The notes: generated from the letters alone by a model not told the origin. 64,000 bases of DNA from Mesorhizobium sp. 65-26 (GCA_001899205.1 MKVL01000004.1:265388-329387); one strand, 5' to 3'; counted from the first letter of the stretch, positions 9,569-17,868 are shown. Translations and numbers: made by a program.

Positions 9569-10578
9569 GCGACCGCTCCCTGCAAGCCGGTGGCGATGGC
9601 CTTGCGCTGGCGCATGGAAGCGCCACAGGCGAGCGCCAGCACGAGCGCCCTGCGCCCGTCCTCGACGGTGACGGGAGGCTCCCCGCCCTTAGCCACCATC
9701 CTGTGGAAGGCATCGATCATGCGCGTGAACGCTTCGGCGTAGCGCTCGAGGAAGAAGTGACGAGGACGGGTCTGGGCGGCCATGTAGGCTGACGTGCTGT
9801 GTTTGAGCTGGATGTCGCGGACATTCTCGGTCTGCAGCATCCCTTCGCTGCCGAATGCCTCAATGCGCTGGTCGAAGCCGTAGACCGCACGACGGCTGTT
9901 GCTGATGTGGCAGAGCTTGCCGGCCGGCGTGCGCATCACCGTCATCGCCGTGTCGACATCGCCGATCGCGCCGAGTTCGGGATCGACCATGCAGCTTGCC
10001 GAGGTGAAGACGTCCTCGGGTTCCTCGCCCAGTATCCAGCGGGCGAGATCGAGGTCGTGGATGGTGCTGTCGCAGAAATAGCCGCCGGAGGTGCGGGCAT
10101 AGGCGACCGATGGCGGGATCGGGTCGCGGTTGATGATGGTCAATGTGTGCAAGGCGCCGACCTCTCCGGCGCGCACGGCGTCGCGCAAGGCAGAGACTGT
10201 CGGGTCGAAGCGCCGGTTGAATGCCAGCATGAAGGGCACCGGCCTCGCCTTCAGCACCGCGATTGCCTGGTCGACGCGGCCCATGTCCAGGTCGAGCGGC
10301 TTTTCGCACAGCATCGGCTTGCCCGCCGCGGCGGCGGCCTGGATGTATTCGAGGTGCGTGTTGGTCGGCGTGGCGATGACGACGGCGTCGACGGCGGGAT
10401 CGGCAAGGGCGGTTTCGATGTCGCCGACAGCCCGGCCGCCATAGGCCTCCGCCGCCTCACGCGCCGAGGCTAGGTTCGGATTGAAGACGCTGACCAGCCG
10501 CATCCCGGGATGGGCCGCGATCGCCGGCCCATAGACATGCGCCATCCGTCCGCTGCCGAACAGGCAAATTCCAAGCAT
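9565..10578 (-). CDS. Gfo/Idh/MocA-family dehydrogenase, inositol 2-dehydrogenase-like
   Basis: This 337-residue NAD(P)-dependent dehydrogenase resembles IolG-type inositol 2-dehydrogenases. It shows the Rossmann start GICLFGSGRMAHVYG, the CEKPLDLD motif, FNRRFDPT, and the catalytic-type segment GGYFCDSTIHDLDLARWILG. The start at 10578 has a well-placed GGAGGA. It is the first gene of a two-gene leftward operon that ends at the 8398-8434 terminator. One locus palindrome lies 88 bases upstream, in the divergent region shared with the alcohol dehydrogenase. The inositol-type label is by resemblance only. Confidence 0.88.
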   Translation of the reverse strand: MLGICLFGSGRMAHVYGPAIAAHPGMRLVSVFNPNLASAREAAEAYGGRAVGDIETALADPAVDAVVIATPTNTHLEYIQAAAAAGKPMLCEKPLDLDMGRVDQAIAVLKARPVPFMLAFNRRFDPTVSALRDAVRAGEVGALHTLTIINRDPIPPSVAYARTSGGYFCDSTIHDLDLARWILGEEPEDVFTSASCMVDPELGAIGDVDTAMTVMRTPAGKLCHISNSRRAVYGFDQRIEAFGSEGMLQTENVRDIQLKHSTSAYMAAQTRPRHFFLERYAEAFTRMIDAFHRMVAKGGEPPVTVEDGRRALVLALACGASMRQRKAIATGLQGAVA

Positions 10579-10665
10579 GTTTCCTCCGCTTTGCTGATCG
10601 CGACGCTCCAGGCACATCGCGCGGGGGCATCCTTCCACACCGGTCCGGTCCGCCGAACCGGGCAT

Positions 10666-10682
10666 CCGTCCAAAATGGATTT
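10666..10682. promoter_or_regulatory. Operator copy 3 of the sugar locus (TCCAAAATGGA core)
   Basis: CCGTCCAAAATGGATTT lies between the divergent inositol-dehydrogenase-like operon and the zinc alcohol dehydrogenase, 65 bases before the latter. The core and right arm match the other copies; the left flank is weaker. Confidence 0.6.
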
Positions 10683-10746
10683 TTTGCCCGGAGCGCCGCG
10701 GCGCGCGCTGCTCTAGTCCTCTCGGGATCAATCCGAGGAGGACGAC

Positions 10747-11784
10747 ATGTCGACAATGACCGCCGCTGTGCTCGTGGAGCCGGGCCGTTTCGAAATCGAG
10801 CGTGTTCCCTTGCCGGCTGCTGGTCCGGACGACGTCCTGATCAAGGTGGCCTACTGCGGCATATGCGGCACCGACAGCCACATCTTCGACGGCGGGTTCA
10901 TGCGTCACCGCTTGCCGCTCACTCCCGGCCATGAATTCTCGGGCACCATTGCGGCTGTGGGCAGCGCTGTCTCGCATGTCAGGCTGGGACAGAAGGTCGT
11001 CGTGGACATCAACCATGGCTGCGGCCATTGCTACTTCTGCCGTCGCAACGAGGTGATGAGTTGTCCTTCCGTGGAACAGATCGGCATAGACAGGGCAGGT
11101 GGCTTCGCGAGCCATGTCGTGGTGCCCGGCCGGCTGGTGATCGCTGCCCCGCATGAGGCCGACATGCGGCTTCTGGCGCTGACCGAGCCGGTCGCCTGCG
11201 TGGTGCGCTCGGCGCGCAAGTCCGGCGCGGGTTTTGCGCGCTCCGTGCTGGTGCTCGGCGCGGGGCCGATCGGGAACCTGCATGTGCAGATGATGCGGCT
11301 GGTCGGCGCGGCTCCCATCGTCGTGGCCGACCGCTCTCCGGCGCGTGCCGCGCTTGCCCTGAAGGCCGGCGCCGACGCCGTGGTTTCCAACATGGGCGAC
11401 CTCGACGACACCGTGCGCCGGATGACCGGGGGCAGGGGCGTGGACCTGGCGATCGAGAGCGTCGGGCTCAAGGAACTCTATGCGGCGGCGCTCGGCCTCA
11501 TCCGGTCTGGTGGCCAGATCGCGGTCTTCGGGCTGGCGCATGAGGGTGACACGCTCTCCCTGCCGCTCCTGCCGGCGGTACTCAGGGAATATGGGCTCAA
11601 GGGCTCCGTTGCCGGCATGGGCGAGGACATGCATGACGCGCTGACCTTGCTGACGCATGGTCGCTTCGACGTCGAGCCCTTCACGCGCGCCGTTTATCCG
11701 CTGGAGCGGATCCAGGAAGCGTTCGACACGCTGCGTGATCGGCCTGGCGACCTGAAGACGCTGATCGCGTTGCCGGACAATTGA
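10747..11784 (+). CDS. Zinc-dependent alcohol/polyol dehydrogenase (MDR family)
   Basis: This 345-residue medium-chain dehydrogenase resembles sorbitol/threonine dehydrogenases. Cys37 in CGICGTD and His62-Glu63 in GHEFSG supply the catalytic zinc site. Four cysteines (92, 95, 98 and 106) form the structural zinc site, and VLGAGPIGNLHVQM is the NAD(P)-binding motif. The start has a GAGGAGGAC ribosome-binding site. It is transcribed alone, divergent from the two Gfo/Idh/MocA genes and convergent with the GMC oxidoreductase. The neighbours suggest it oxidises a polyol or sugar taken up by the CUT2 transporter. Confidence 0.92.
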   Translation: MSTMTAAVLVEPGRFEIERVPLPAAGPDDVLIKVAYCGICGTDSHIFDGGFMRHRLPLTPGHEFSGTIAAVGSAVSHVRLGQKVVVDINHGCGHCYFCRRNEVMSCPSVEQIGIDRAGGFASHVVVPGRLVIAAPHEADMRLLALTEPVACVVRSARKSGAGFARSVLVLGAGPIGNLHVQMMRLVGAAPIVVADRSPARAALALKAGADAVVSNMGDLDDTVRRMTGGRGVDLAIESVGLKELYAAALGLIRSGGQIAVFGLAHEGDTLSLPLLPAVLREYGLKGSVAGMGEDMHDALTLLTHGRFDVEPFTRAVYPLERIQEAFDTLRDRPGDLKTLIALPDN

Positions 11785-11798
11785 CCTGGGCTCGGTGG

Positions 11799-13403
11799 CT
11801 AGCGCCGGCTGTCTTCGAGGATCATGTCCGCCGCCCTCTCACCGATCATCACCGTCGGCGCATGGGTGTTGGCGGTGACATGCCCCGGCATGATCGACGC
11901 GTCGGCGATCCGTAACCCCGCCAGCCCGCGAAGGCGAAGCCGTGGGTCCACCACCGCCCGATCATCCACGCCCATGCGGCAACCGCCGACAGGGTGCAGC
12001 AGCGAGAGGCCATTGGCGCGGCAGTATTCGAGCAACGCCTTGTCGCTCTCCTTGTCGCGGCCGGGCGTGATTTCGTTTGCCACGTAGCCGGCCATGGGTT
12101 GCGTCATCGACAGGCGCCGGGCGTGCCGCAGCCCCGCGATGGCGGCCCTGCAGTCGGCCTCGCTCTCCAGGAAGTTGAAGCGGATGGCGGGTTGGGTTCG
12201 AATGTCCGGGGCGGTCGCGTGCACGGAGCCCGTGGCGTCCGGCCGCATGTGCTCGGCAAGGATGGTGAAGCCCGGAAATGGCCGCGGCTTGAGCTGCTCG
12301 TCGGTGCACCAGGCCATGAAGGTGACCATCATGTCGGGCCTTGTCTGGGCAAGCCCCGAAACGATGAAGTCGTTGGCATAATTGCCGTTCGTGGCCATCA
12401 GGCCGGAGCGGTGGAAGAAATAGCGCGCCAGCGCGAGGCCGCCTCGCAGCGGATTGTTGTAGAGGTCGTTGACGGTCAGCGGCTTGGTGCAGCGGCATTC
12501 GAGCCCGACGCCGAAATGATCGCGAAGGTCCTCGCCGACGCCCGGCAGTTCGTGGCGAACATCGATGCCGATACGGCGGAGATGCTCGCCAGCCCCGATG
12601 CCGGAAAGCTCCAGAAGCTGAGGCGAGCCATAGGCGCCGGCACACAGGACCACTTCGGCGCGGGCATTGGCCAGCCTGGGCTCGCCATCCACGCTATAGT
12701 CGACGCCGGTCACGGCGCTTCCCTCGATGCGCAGGCGCGAGACCAGCGCACGCGTGACGATCCGCAGGCTCTTCTGGCCCTTCAGGTAACCCGCCGCTGT
12801 CGACCAGCGACGGCCCTTGCGCGTGGTCACCTGGACATAGCCGGCGCCGATCTGGCTCGGCCCGTTGAAATCGTCATTGCGCGGCGCGCCGAGATTGGCG
12901 GCGGCAGCGATGAACGCGTCGCCGAGTTCGAAGCCGGAAACATCCGAGACGCTGAGCGGGCCACCCACGCCGTGATAGGCGCTGGCGCCGCGCTGCTGGT
13001 CCTCGGATTTCTTGTAGTAAGGCAGGACGTCGTCGAAGCCCCAGCCGGAGCAGCCGGCGGCGGCCCAGGCGTCAAAATCCTCGCGCTGGCCACGCATGTA
13101 GATCATGCCGTTGATCGAGCCGGTACCGCCAAGCACCTTGCCGCGTGGCTGGAACAGGCGCCGTCCGTTCAGTCCGGGCTCGGGCTCCGAGGTGAAGCAC
13201 CAGTTGAGCGCCGGATTGGCGTAAAGGCGGGCATAGCCAAGCGGAATGTGAATCCACGGATTGGTATCGCGACCGCCGGCCTCGAGCAGCAGCACCGAAT
13301 ATCCGGCGTCGCTCAGCCGGCCGGCGACGACGCAGCCGGCGGATCCGGCTCCGATGACCACATAGTCGTAGGTCTCGGCCGAAGTGTCGATCTTGGATGT
13401 CAT
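11799..13403 (-). CDS. GMC-family FAD-dependent oxidoreductase (choline dehydrogenase-like)
   Basis: This flavin-dependent alcohol oxidase or dehydrogenase of the glucose-methanol-choline family has 534 residues from the chosen start. It shows the FAD-binding VVIGAGSAGCVVAGRLSD, GMC signature 1 near GKVLGGTGSINGMIYMRG, signature 2 near GAYGSPQLLELSGIG, and the catalytic histidine regions HPVGGCRMG and TANTHAPTVMIGERAA. ATG 13403 places the N-terminus 11 residues before the FAD strand. An in-frame ATG at 13451 is possible but would add an unusual arginine-rich leader. It is divergent from the HTH/binding-protein fusion across a region that contains a perfect operator palindrome. Confidence 0.92.
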   Translation of the reverse strand: MTSKIDTSAETYDYVVIGAGSAGCVVAGRLSDAGYSVLLLEAGGRDTNPWIHIPLGYARLYANPALNWCFTSEPEPGLNGRRLFQPRGKVLGGTGSINGMIYMRGQREDFDAWAAAGCSGWGFDDVLPYYKKSEDQQRGASAYHGVGGPLSVSDVSGFELGDAFIAAAANLGAPRNDDFNGPSQIGAGYVQVTTRKGRRWSTAAGYLKGQKSLRIVTRALVSRLRIEGSAVTGVDYSVDGEPRLANARAEVVLCAGAYGSPQLLELSGIGAGEHLRRIGIDVRHELPGVGEDLRDHFGVGLECRCTKPLTVNDLYNNPLRGGLALARYFFHRSGLMATNGNYANDFIVSGLAQTRPDMMVTFMAWCTDEQLKPRPFPGFTILAEHMRPDATGSVHATAPDIRTQPAIRFNFLESEADCRAAIAGLRHARRLSMTQPMAGYVANEITPGRDKESDKALLEYCRANGLSLLHPVGGCRMGVDDRAVVDPRLRLRGLAGLRIADASIMPGHVTANTHAPTVMIGERAADMILEDSRR

Positions 13404-13478
13404 GCCGCATTCCCCGGCGGCCGATGGGCGACCGCGGGCCGAATATTCCATGCAGGCCCGAGGGGCAGAACGGTCGAG

Positions 13479-13495
13479 AAATCCAAATTGGATTT
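13479..13495. promoter_or_regulatory. Operator copy 4 of the sugar locus (perfect palindrome)
   Basis: AAATCCAA-A-TTGGATTT is a perfect 8-bp inverted repeat around one central base. It lies 76 bases before the GMC oxidoreductase and 69 bases before the putative regulator, so it could mediate autoregulation. It is the best copy of the set and defines the consensus. Confidence 0.7.
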
Positions 13496-13563
13496 ATCTC
13501 GATACCCCCGAAACGGCACGGGGGTGCAAGCTGGTCGGGATCAATCGCGAACAGGGGCCTGGG

Positions 13564-15273
13564 ATGACGCGCGAGGAACTGCTGCGCATACTCGACTACC
13601 TCGACAAGATGGCGAAGCTGAACAGCGGCCGGGCGGCGCTCGCCGACATCGACGCGCGTTGGAACATCGTCGCCTACACCATACGGCGTCATCTGCAGGG
13701 CAAGCCGCTGACCATCACCTCGCTGGCGGCGGCATCGGGGCTTCCCTACGGAACCGCGATGCGGCGCATCGAAGGGATGGTGACCGAGGGGCTCTTGATG
13801 AAGCGGCCGCGTTCGAAGAGCGGCAAATCCTTCTCGATCCATCCGACCCCGACCTTGATAGGAGAGGTGGAGGGCTACGCCGCCGAGATAAAAGGCCTGA
13901 TCGGCAGCACGTTCGGCTTCAACGGAGGCGATGGCTCGCCCGACGGATTCTTCTTCGGCGGGTCGTACATGGCGGCGCGCATCCTGCCTTATCCGAGCGC
14001 CATGCCGCGCGGCCTTGGCTACGACCGGGTCGTGCGGATCCTGTGCAATTCGGATCCGACCTTCAAGACACTCAACGAGTTCACCAAGAACCTGCGCGAA
14101 TTCTGTGGCGGCGACCTCGAGATTCTGAACCTGCCGCTCGACGACCTGCGCGAGGAAATCCTCGCCAACGCGACGCGCAAGACATCAGCCTATGATGCCA
14201 TCGCCATAGACCTTCCCTGGATTGGCGAATTCGCCAGCCGCGGCGCCATCCTGCCCTTGGACGGGATCATCGAACGCGAGAACTTCGCCTATGCCGACTT
14301 CCACAGCGGCGCTTGGAATGCGGCGCGTCATCAAGGCCGGCAGTTCGGCATTCCCATTCAGCCGACCTACGAATTGCTGTTCTATCGCAGCGACCTTTTC
14401 CAGTTGGCCGGGCTGGACGCACCACGTACGGCGAAGGATGTGCTGACCGCTGCGAGCACGCTGCACCGGGCGGGCGGCTGTCCCTCCGGCATCGTCATGA
14501 ATTACGGGCGCGGTACGCCTGTCGCCCACACCTTCATGCAGACCAAGGCGGCGTTCGGCGAGCCGATCGTCAATCTGCCACGGATCGGCGGCGAACTTGA
14601 TTTCGACCTCTCGGATCTCCGGCCCGAGCATTACCGGCCGCTGATCGATACGCCGATCGGCAGGGAGACGGCGGAGTTCCTGCTCGAACTGCGCGGCTTC
14701 GCTCATCCGCAAAGCCTGCAATGCAACTGGGACAAGCGCATCCGCATCTTCGCGCAAGGGCAGGCGGCCATGTGCTACGAATGGTCGATCCGTGCCGGCG
14801 CCTTCGAGCTGGATCGGTCGTCACCGACCTTCGGGAAGGTCGACTTCGTCCCGCATCCGCGCGGCCCCGAAGGGCGTGGTGTCTCGCCCGTCGGTGGCTT
14901 CTGCCTCTCCATTCCGGCCAATCTCGGCGAAGAGCGCCAGATGAAGGCATGGCGGCTGATCGCCTATCTGACGCAACCCGAGCTGATGAAGTGGTACGTG
15001 CAGAACGGGAGCCTGGTCAGCCCGCGATTCTCGACCAGCGCGGACCCGGAAGTGCGTGCCATGAGCCCGATCATCAGTGCCGTCGATGCCATGGAGAAGC
15101 GAGGCGAGCTGCGCATCTGGCCGCGCCCGCCGATCCCGGAGTTCCACGGCATCAGCAGGGTGCTCGGGGAAGAGATATTCAACATGCTGAGCGGTCGTAT
15201 CTCTCCCGAGGTCTCGCTCAAGCAGGCCCAGAACCGCGTCGATGGCGTTCTGCGAGCCAGTGGGCGTTACTAG
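13564..15273 (+). CDS. Putative one-component regulator: winged HTH fused to a family-1 solute-binding-protein domain
   Basis: The 569-residue protein begins with a helical leader and a winged helix-turn-helix (about residues 48-92: LTITSLAAASGLPYGTAM, then RRIEGMVTEGLLMKRPRSKSGK). A region of about 430 residues follows that resembles ABC-importer binding proteins of the SBP_bac_1 type. Recognisable parts are YDAIAIDLPWIGEFASRGAI, IPIQPTYELLFYRSDLF, GQAAMCYEWSI and FCLSIPANLGEERQMKAW. There is no signal peptide or membrane segment, so it should be cytoplasmic. The neighbouring transporter uses an unrelated Peripla_BP_4 receptor, so this is not a mis-targeted transporter subunit. It probably senses a sugar and binds the locus palindromes. 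ATG 13564 keeps the palindrome at 13479 outside the coding region. SgrR, an HTH joined to an SBP_bac_5 domain, is a partial precedent. Confidence 0.8.
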   Translation: MTREELLRILDYLDKMAKLNSGRAALADIDARWNIVAYTIRRHLQGKPLTITSLAAASGLPYGTAMRRIEGMVTEGLLMKRPRSKSGKSFSIHPTPTLIGEVEGYAAEIKGLIGSTFGFNGGDGSPDGFFFGGSYMAARILPYPSAMPRGLGYDRVVRILCNSDPTFKTLNEFTKNLREFCGGDLEILNLPLDDLREEILANATRKTSAYDAIAIDLPWIGEFASRGAILPLDGIIERENFAYADFHSGAWNAARHQGRQFGIPIQPTYELLFYRSDLFQLAGLDAPRTAKDVLTAASTLHRAGGCPSGIVMNYGRGTPVAHTFMQTKAAFGEPIVNLPRIGGELDFDLSDLRPEHYRPLIDTPIGRETAEFLLELRGFAHPQSLQCNWDKRIRIFAQGQAAMCYEWSIRAGAFELDRSSPTFGKVDFVPHPRGPEGRGVSPVGGFCLSIPANLGEERQMKAWRLIAYLTQPELMKWYVQNGSLVSPRFSTSADPEVRAMSPIISAVDAMEKRGELRIWPRPPIPEFHGISRVLGEEIFNMLSGRISPEVSLKQAQNRVDGVLRASGRY

Positions 15274-15369
15274 CTTCGCCAAGGACCGCTTTCGAATCCG
15301 ACCTGCGATTGGACGCCCACGGTTCTTGTGTGGTCGGGAAGCCGATACGATCCAAGATTTTCGGGAAAT

Positions 15370-15402
15370 TGGTGCCGCTTGCGTGACGCGAACACGCGAC
15401 CC
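15370..15402 (-). repeat. tRNA-Thr 3'-end fragment (att-like direct repeat)
   Basis: On the minus strand the 33 bases match the last 33 bases of the tRNA-Thr at 26529-26604, including the encoded CCA, with a single change that turns the T-loop TTCGAGT into TTCGCGT. The match stops at the anticodon-arm boundary, and no D-arm or acceptor 5' strand follows, so it is not a working tRNA. The rest of the 15274-15664 gap holds nothing else I recognise. Confidence 0.75.
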
Positions 15403-15664
15403 TCTTCGATGGAAGGTTTACAGAGGCCCGCCTTCAGGCAGGCGGCCATCTCATTCGTAACGAAGGTCAATACTTCCGGGGTTCCTGTAGGCCCCCGAGC
15501 CATCGTTCGCGCCTGGAGTCGCGGGAGGAGCGATCCGCATTTGGCCTGGCTTCGGTGGCCGCGACCTTCAGTTGTTTACGAATCCGTAAGTCGCTCCGCC
15601 CAACCCGCACGGCTATAAATGGTCAGGCGAGGGGACATGACGGCAGCCTGAAAGGAAGTTTGCG

Positions 15665-16393
15665 ATGCGATTGCGGTTTGCCTCTATGTTTCCAATTGCT
15701 GCTGTTGCCGGCATTCTGGCACTTGCGCCAAGCGTAGGAATGGCCGCCACCAAGACGGCCAAGGAATGCAATGCCGAATATGCCGCCAACAAACCCGCCA
15801 TTCAGGGTTCTGGCGAGAAGAAAGCGGACTTCATGGCAAAGTGCCGCGCCGGCACCGAGGCCATTCCTGGCGGTGTGACGCCGGCTACCGATGCGGCCCC
15901 CTCCACGAAGACGGCTCCGACGTCGACCAGCGGCGCGGCTGCTGCCGGGAATGTGAAAACGGCGAAGGCGTGCGATGCAGAGTACGCAGCCAACAAAGAC
16001 GCAATCAAGAAATCTGGCGAGACCAAGAAAGATTTCGTCGCCGCGTGTCGGGCTGGAACCGAAGTGATTCCGACCCAGGACACGACTCCGACGCCCTCGA
16101 AACCCGCGCCAACCGTGACGACGGCGCCGGCCACCACCACAACTCGGCCCAAGAGCGTGCCGGCGCCATCCGCGACCACCAAACCGACTGGTGCCAACCA
16201 GTTCGCGACCGAGGGTCAGGCGAAAGCCCGTTGCCCGGCCGGCATCGTGGTGTGGGTGAACCTGAAGTCGAAGATTTTCCACTTCCCCGGAAGCAGAAAC
16301 TACGGGAACACAAAGACAGGTGCCTACATCTGCGAGTCCGACGCAACCGCCTCGGGTTTCCGCGCCGCCGAGAACGAAAAGCAACCACAGTAG
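15665..16393 (+). CDS. Secreted protein of unknown function with duplicated Cys motif
   Basis: I do not recognise a named function. The 242-residue protein has a Sec signal peptide (about residues 1-28). Two diverged copies of a 38-residue unit follow (about 31-68 and 99-136, each with TAKxCxAEYAANKxAI and DFxAxCRAGTExIP), then a Thr/Pro/Ala-rich linker (138-178) and a C-terminal domain (about 183-234: QAKARCPAGIVVWVNLKSKI, then HFPGSRNYGNTKTGAYICE). The C-terminal domain is a pattern I associate with secreted rhizobial proteins that carry a VWVN...YHFPGxRxYGxTKxGxYxCE consensus. Two cysteines per unit could form intra-unit disulfides. The start has an AGGAAG site. It lies just inside the tRNA-bounded segment. 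Confidence 0.8.
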   Translation: MRLRFASMFPIAAVAGILALAPSVGMAATKTAKECNAEYAANKPAIQGSGEKKADFMAKCRAGTEAIPGGVTPATDAAPSTKTAPTSTSGAAAAGNVKTAKACDAEYAANKDAIKKSGETKKDFVAACRAGTEVIPTQDTTPTPSKPAPTVTTAPATTTTRPKSVPAPSATTKPTGANQFATEGQAKARCPAGIVVWVNLKSKIFHFPGSRNYGNTKTGAYICESDATASGFRAAENEKQPQ

Positions 16394-16646
16394 TCCACGA
16401 ATATCCACTCGGGACCGGCGTTTACGTCTCACATTCACCCGCGTGTCCTTCGGGATTCGCGGGCTTCTTGTTTTCAGATCGGGCGTAGATCGACAACCTG
16501 AACCAGGACTTTCGACCTCGGGTATGACGAGGGCAGCACTTCGCTATTTTACGTTGACGATCAGATCGCGGCCGGCCTTGGTTTCTCCCAGGCGCCAAGG
16601 AGGCTTGACGCCGGACAGGTGAGAGCGCCCGGCGCCACAAGCCATT

Positions 16647-16838
16647 TCAATTGGCTGGCGCGCCCTGATGGATTGCTTTCCTGACTTCGGCGCGGAGTGC
16701 CGGCGTGTCCTTTTCGCCATGCGTCGAGACCGCGTGTTGCACGGCCGCATTGATCAATTCGGCCTCGCCATCGGCCGAGATGACAATCGTGCACTTCATT
16801 TCGCTGGGGAATTCTCTGCAGTCGATGTATTGGCGCAT
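16647..16838 (-). CDS. DUF1059-type small protein
   Basis: This 63-residue protein reads MRQYIDCREFPSEMKCTIVI and continues ADGEAELINAAVQHAVSTHG, the compact layout of DUF1059 proteins, for which no biochemical role is established. The start at 16838 has a GGGAGG site 8 bases upstream. Longer in-frame starts upstream would add an arginine-rich, non-conserved leader and were rejected. It stands alone between the secreted protein and the XRE-cupin regulator. Confidence 0.75.
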   Translation of the reverse strand: MRQYIDCREFPSEMKCTIVISADGEAELINAAVQHAVSTHGEKDTPALRAEVRKAIHQGAPAN

Positions 16839-16991
16839 TGTCTTCGCCTCCCTGCGATTAATGCGGAAGGCCATTTTATACCCCGGCGAAGCGAGCGACA
16901 AATCACAAAGCCCGCCACGACAGCGCCTGGCGTCGATGGGCCGGGAATGCACGGGGGGACGACAGGAGGTTCCTGCGATTCCCGGCTAAGG

Positions 16992-17591
16992 CTAGAAGCT
17001 TGGCGGGCTGATTGCCCAGATCACGACGGCCTCTCGCTCGCCCGAATTCTTGTACCTGTGCGGCTCGCCTGACGAATAGGAGCAACTGTCTCCTTCATAG
17101 AGGTGGAAATGTCGCTCGCCGACCCAGATGTCGAGTTCACCCGAGACGACGAAGCCGACGCCATCGCCCTCGTGGGTGTAGCTTTCGGCGCTTTCGGTTC
17201 CCGGCGGCAGCCGCGTATAGATCATCTCCACCTGCAGGCTCATCTTCGGCGTGACGAGCTCGTCGATGATACCGCCCTCATACTGTATCTTCAGGCGGTT
17301 GCCGCTCCTGACGACATAGCCATGCTCTTCCTGCGGCACGGGAGAGGCGCCAGCGAAAAACCACTGCACGGTCACGCCCAGGCTTCGGGCGATGTTCACC
17401 AGCGCCGGAATCGATGGGTAGGCAAGGTTACGCTCGATCTGGCTGATGTAGCCGATGGAAAGGTTGGCGCTTTCCGACAACTGCGAAAGCGTCATCTTGC
17501 GCCGTTTGCGCAAACCACGAATGCGATCCCCAAGAACCGGATCGCCGCCAACAGATCCCAGCCCGGTTTCGGGACCGCTCTCAGACGACAT
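16992..17591 (-). CDS. XRE-family transcriptional regulator with C-terminal cupin
   Basis: This 199-residue regulator has an N-terminal XRE helix-turn-helix (GDRIRGLRKRRKMTLSQLSE, then SANLSIGYISQIERNLAYPS, about residues 20-75). A linker and a cupin sensor barrel follow (about 100-195, with ESYTHEGDGVGFVVSGELDI and SYSSGEPHRYKN). Such proteins commonly control adjacent amine, polyamine or amino-acid catabolic genes. The start at 17591 has a GGAG site; a GTG/ATG further upstream is possible. It is divergent from the flavin oxidoreductase across a region with a 19-bp inverted repeat that is its likely operator. Confidence 0.92.
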   Translation of the reverse strand: MSSESGPETGLGSVGGDPVLGDRIRGLRKRRKMTLSQLSESANLSIGYISQIERNLAYPSIPALVNIARSLGVTVQWFFAGASPVPQEEHGYVVRSGNRLKIQYEGGIIDELVTPKMSLQVEMIYTRLPPGTESAESYTHEGDGVGFVVSGELDIWVGERHFHLYEGDSCSYSSGEPHRYKNSGEREAVVIWAISPPSF

Positions 17592-17785
17592 GCTCACTCC
17601 GGATACAATGCCCAATAAAACGGGCTACCCGACTCGGCCAAAGATCTTTCGTTCTTGTCGATCAAAAGCGCTGTTCGCAAGGTGGGCATTTGGAATTCCA
17701 GCCTTTCCGCACGCAGCCTTCAACGTCGCCAGTCTTTTCAGGCTCAAGGACAACCATTTCACCGCCTGCGATAAATCGCAATGAA

Positions 17786-17832
17786 TTTTGCCATTGGTAA
17801 AAAAATGTCTGGATTTTTTACCATCGGCAAAA
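17786..17832. promoter_or_regulatory. Inverted-repeat operator between XRE-cupin regulator and flavin oxidoreductase
   Basis: TTTTGCCATTGGTAAAAAA and TTTTTTACCATCGGCAAAA are inverted copies (17 of 19 positions match) separated by 9 bases. The element lies 36 bases before the oxidoreductase start and about 195 bases before the regulator start. It is AT-rich in a GC-rich setting and suits binding by a dimeric XRE regulator. Confidence 0.65.
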
Positions 17833-17868
17833 TATGAGAGCGCAGTTTGCCAGCGACGGAGGAGATCG

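Noticed and set aside
9565-11658. A 697-residue reading of the inositol-dehydrogenase-like gene with a long N-terminal extension
   Set aside because: The extension crosses the divergent promoter and the alcohol dehydrogenase on the other strand. The ATG at 10578 has a clear Shine-Dalgarno and begins the Rossmann motif.
11994-14195. A 733-codon open frame on the plus strand opposite the GMC oxidoreductase
   Set aside because: Long antisense frames are expected at this GC content. It has no domain pattern, and the minus strand carries full GMC signatures.
15370-15446. A second tRNA gene
   Set aside because: Only the 3' third matches. The T-loop is altered, and no D-arm, anticodon arm or paired acceptor strand follows.
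16394-16646. Possible small genes between the secreted protein and the DUF1059 gene
   Set aside because: Short frames exist on both strands, but none has a convincing start or similarity.
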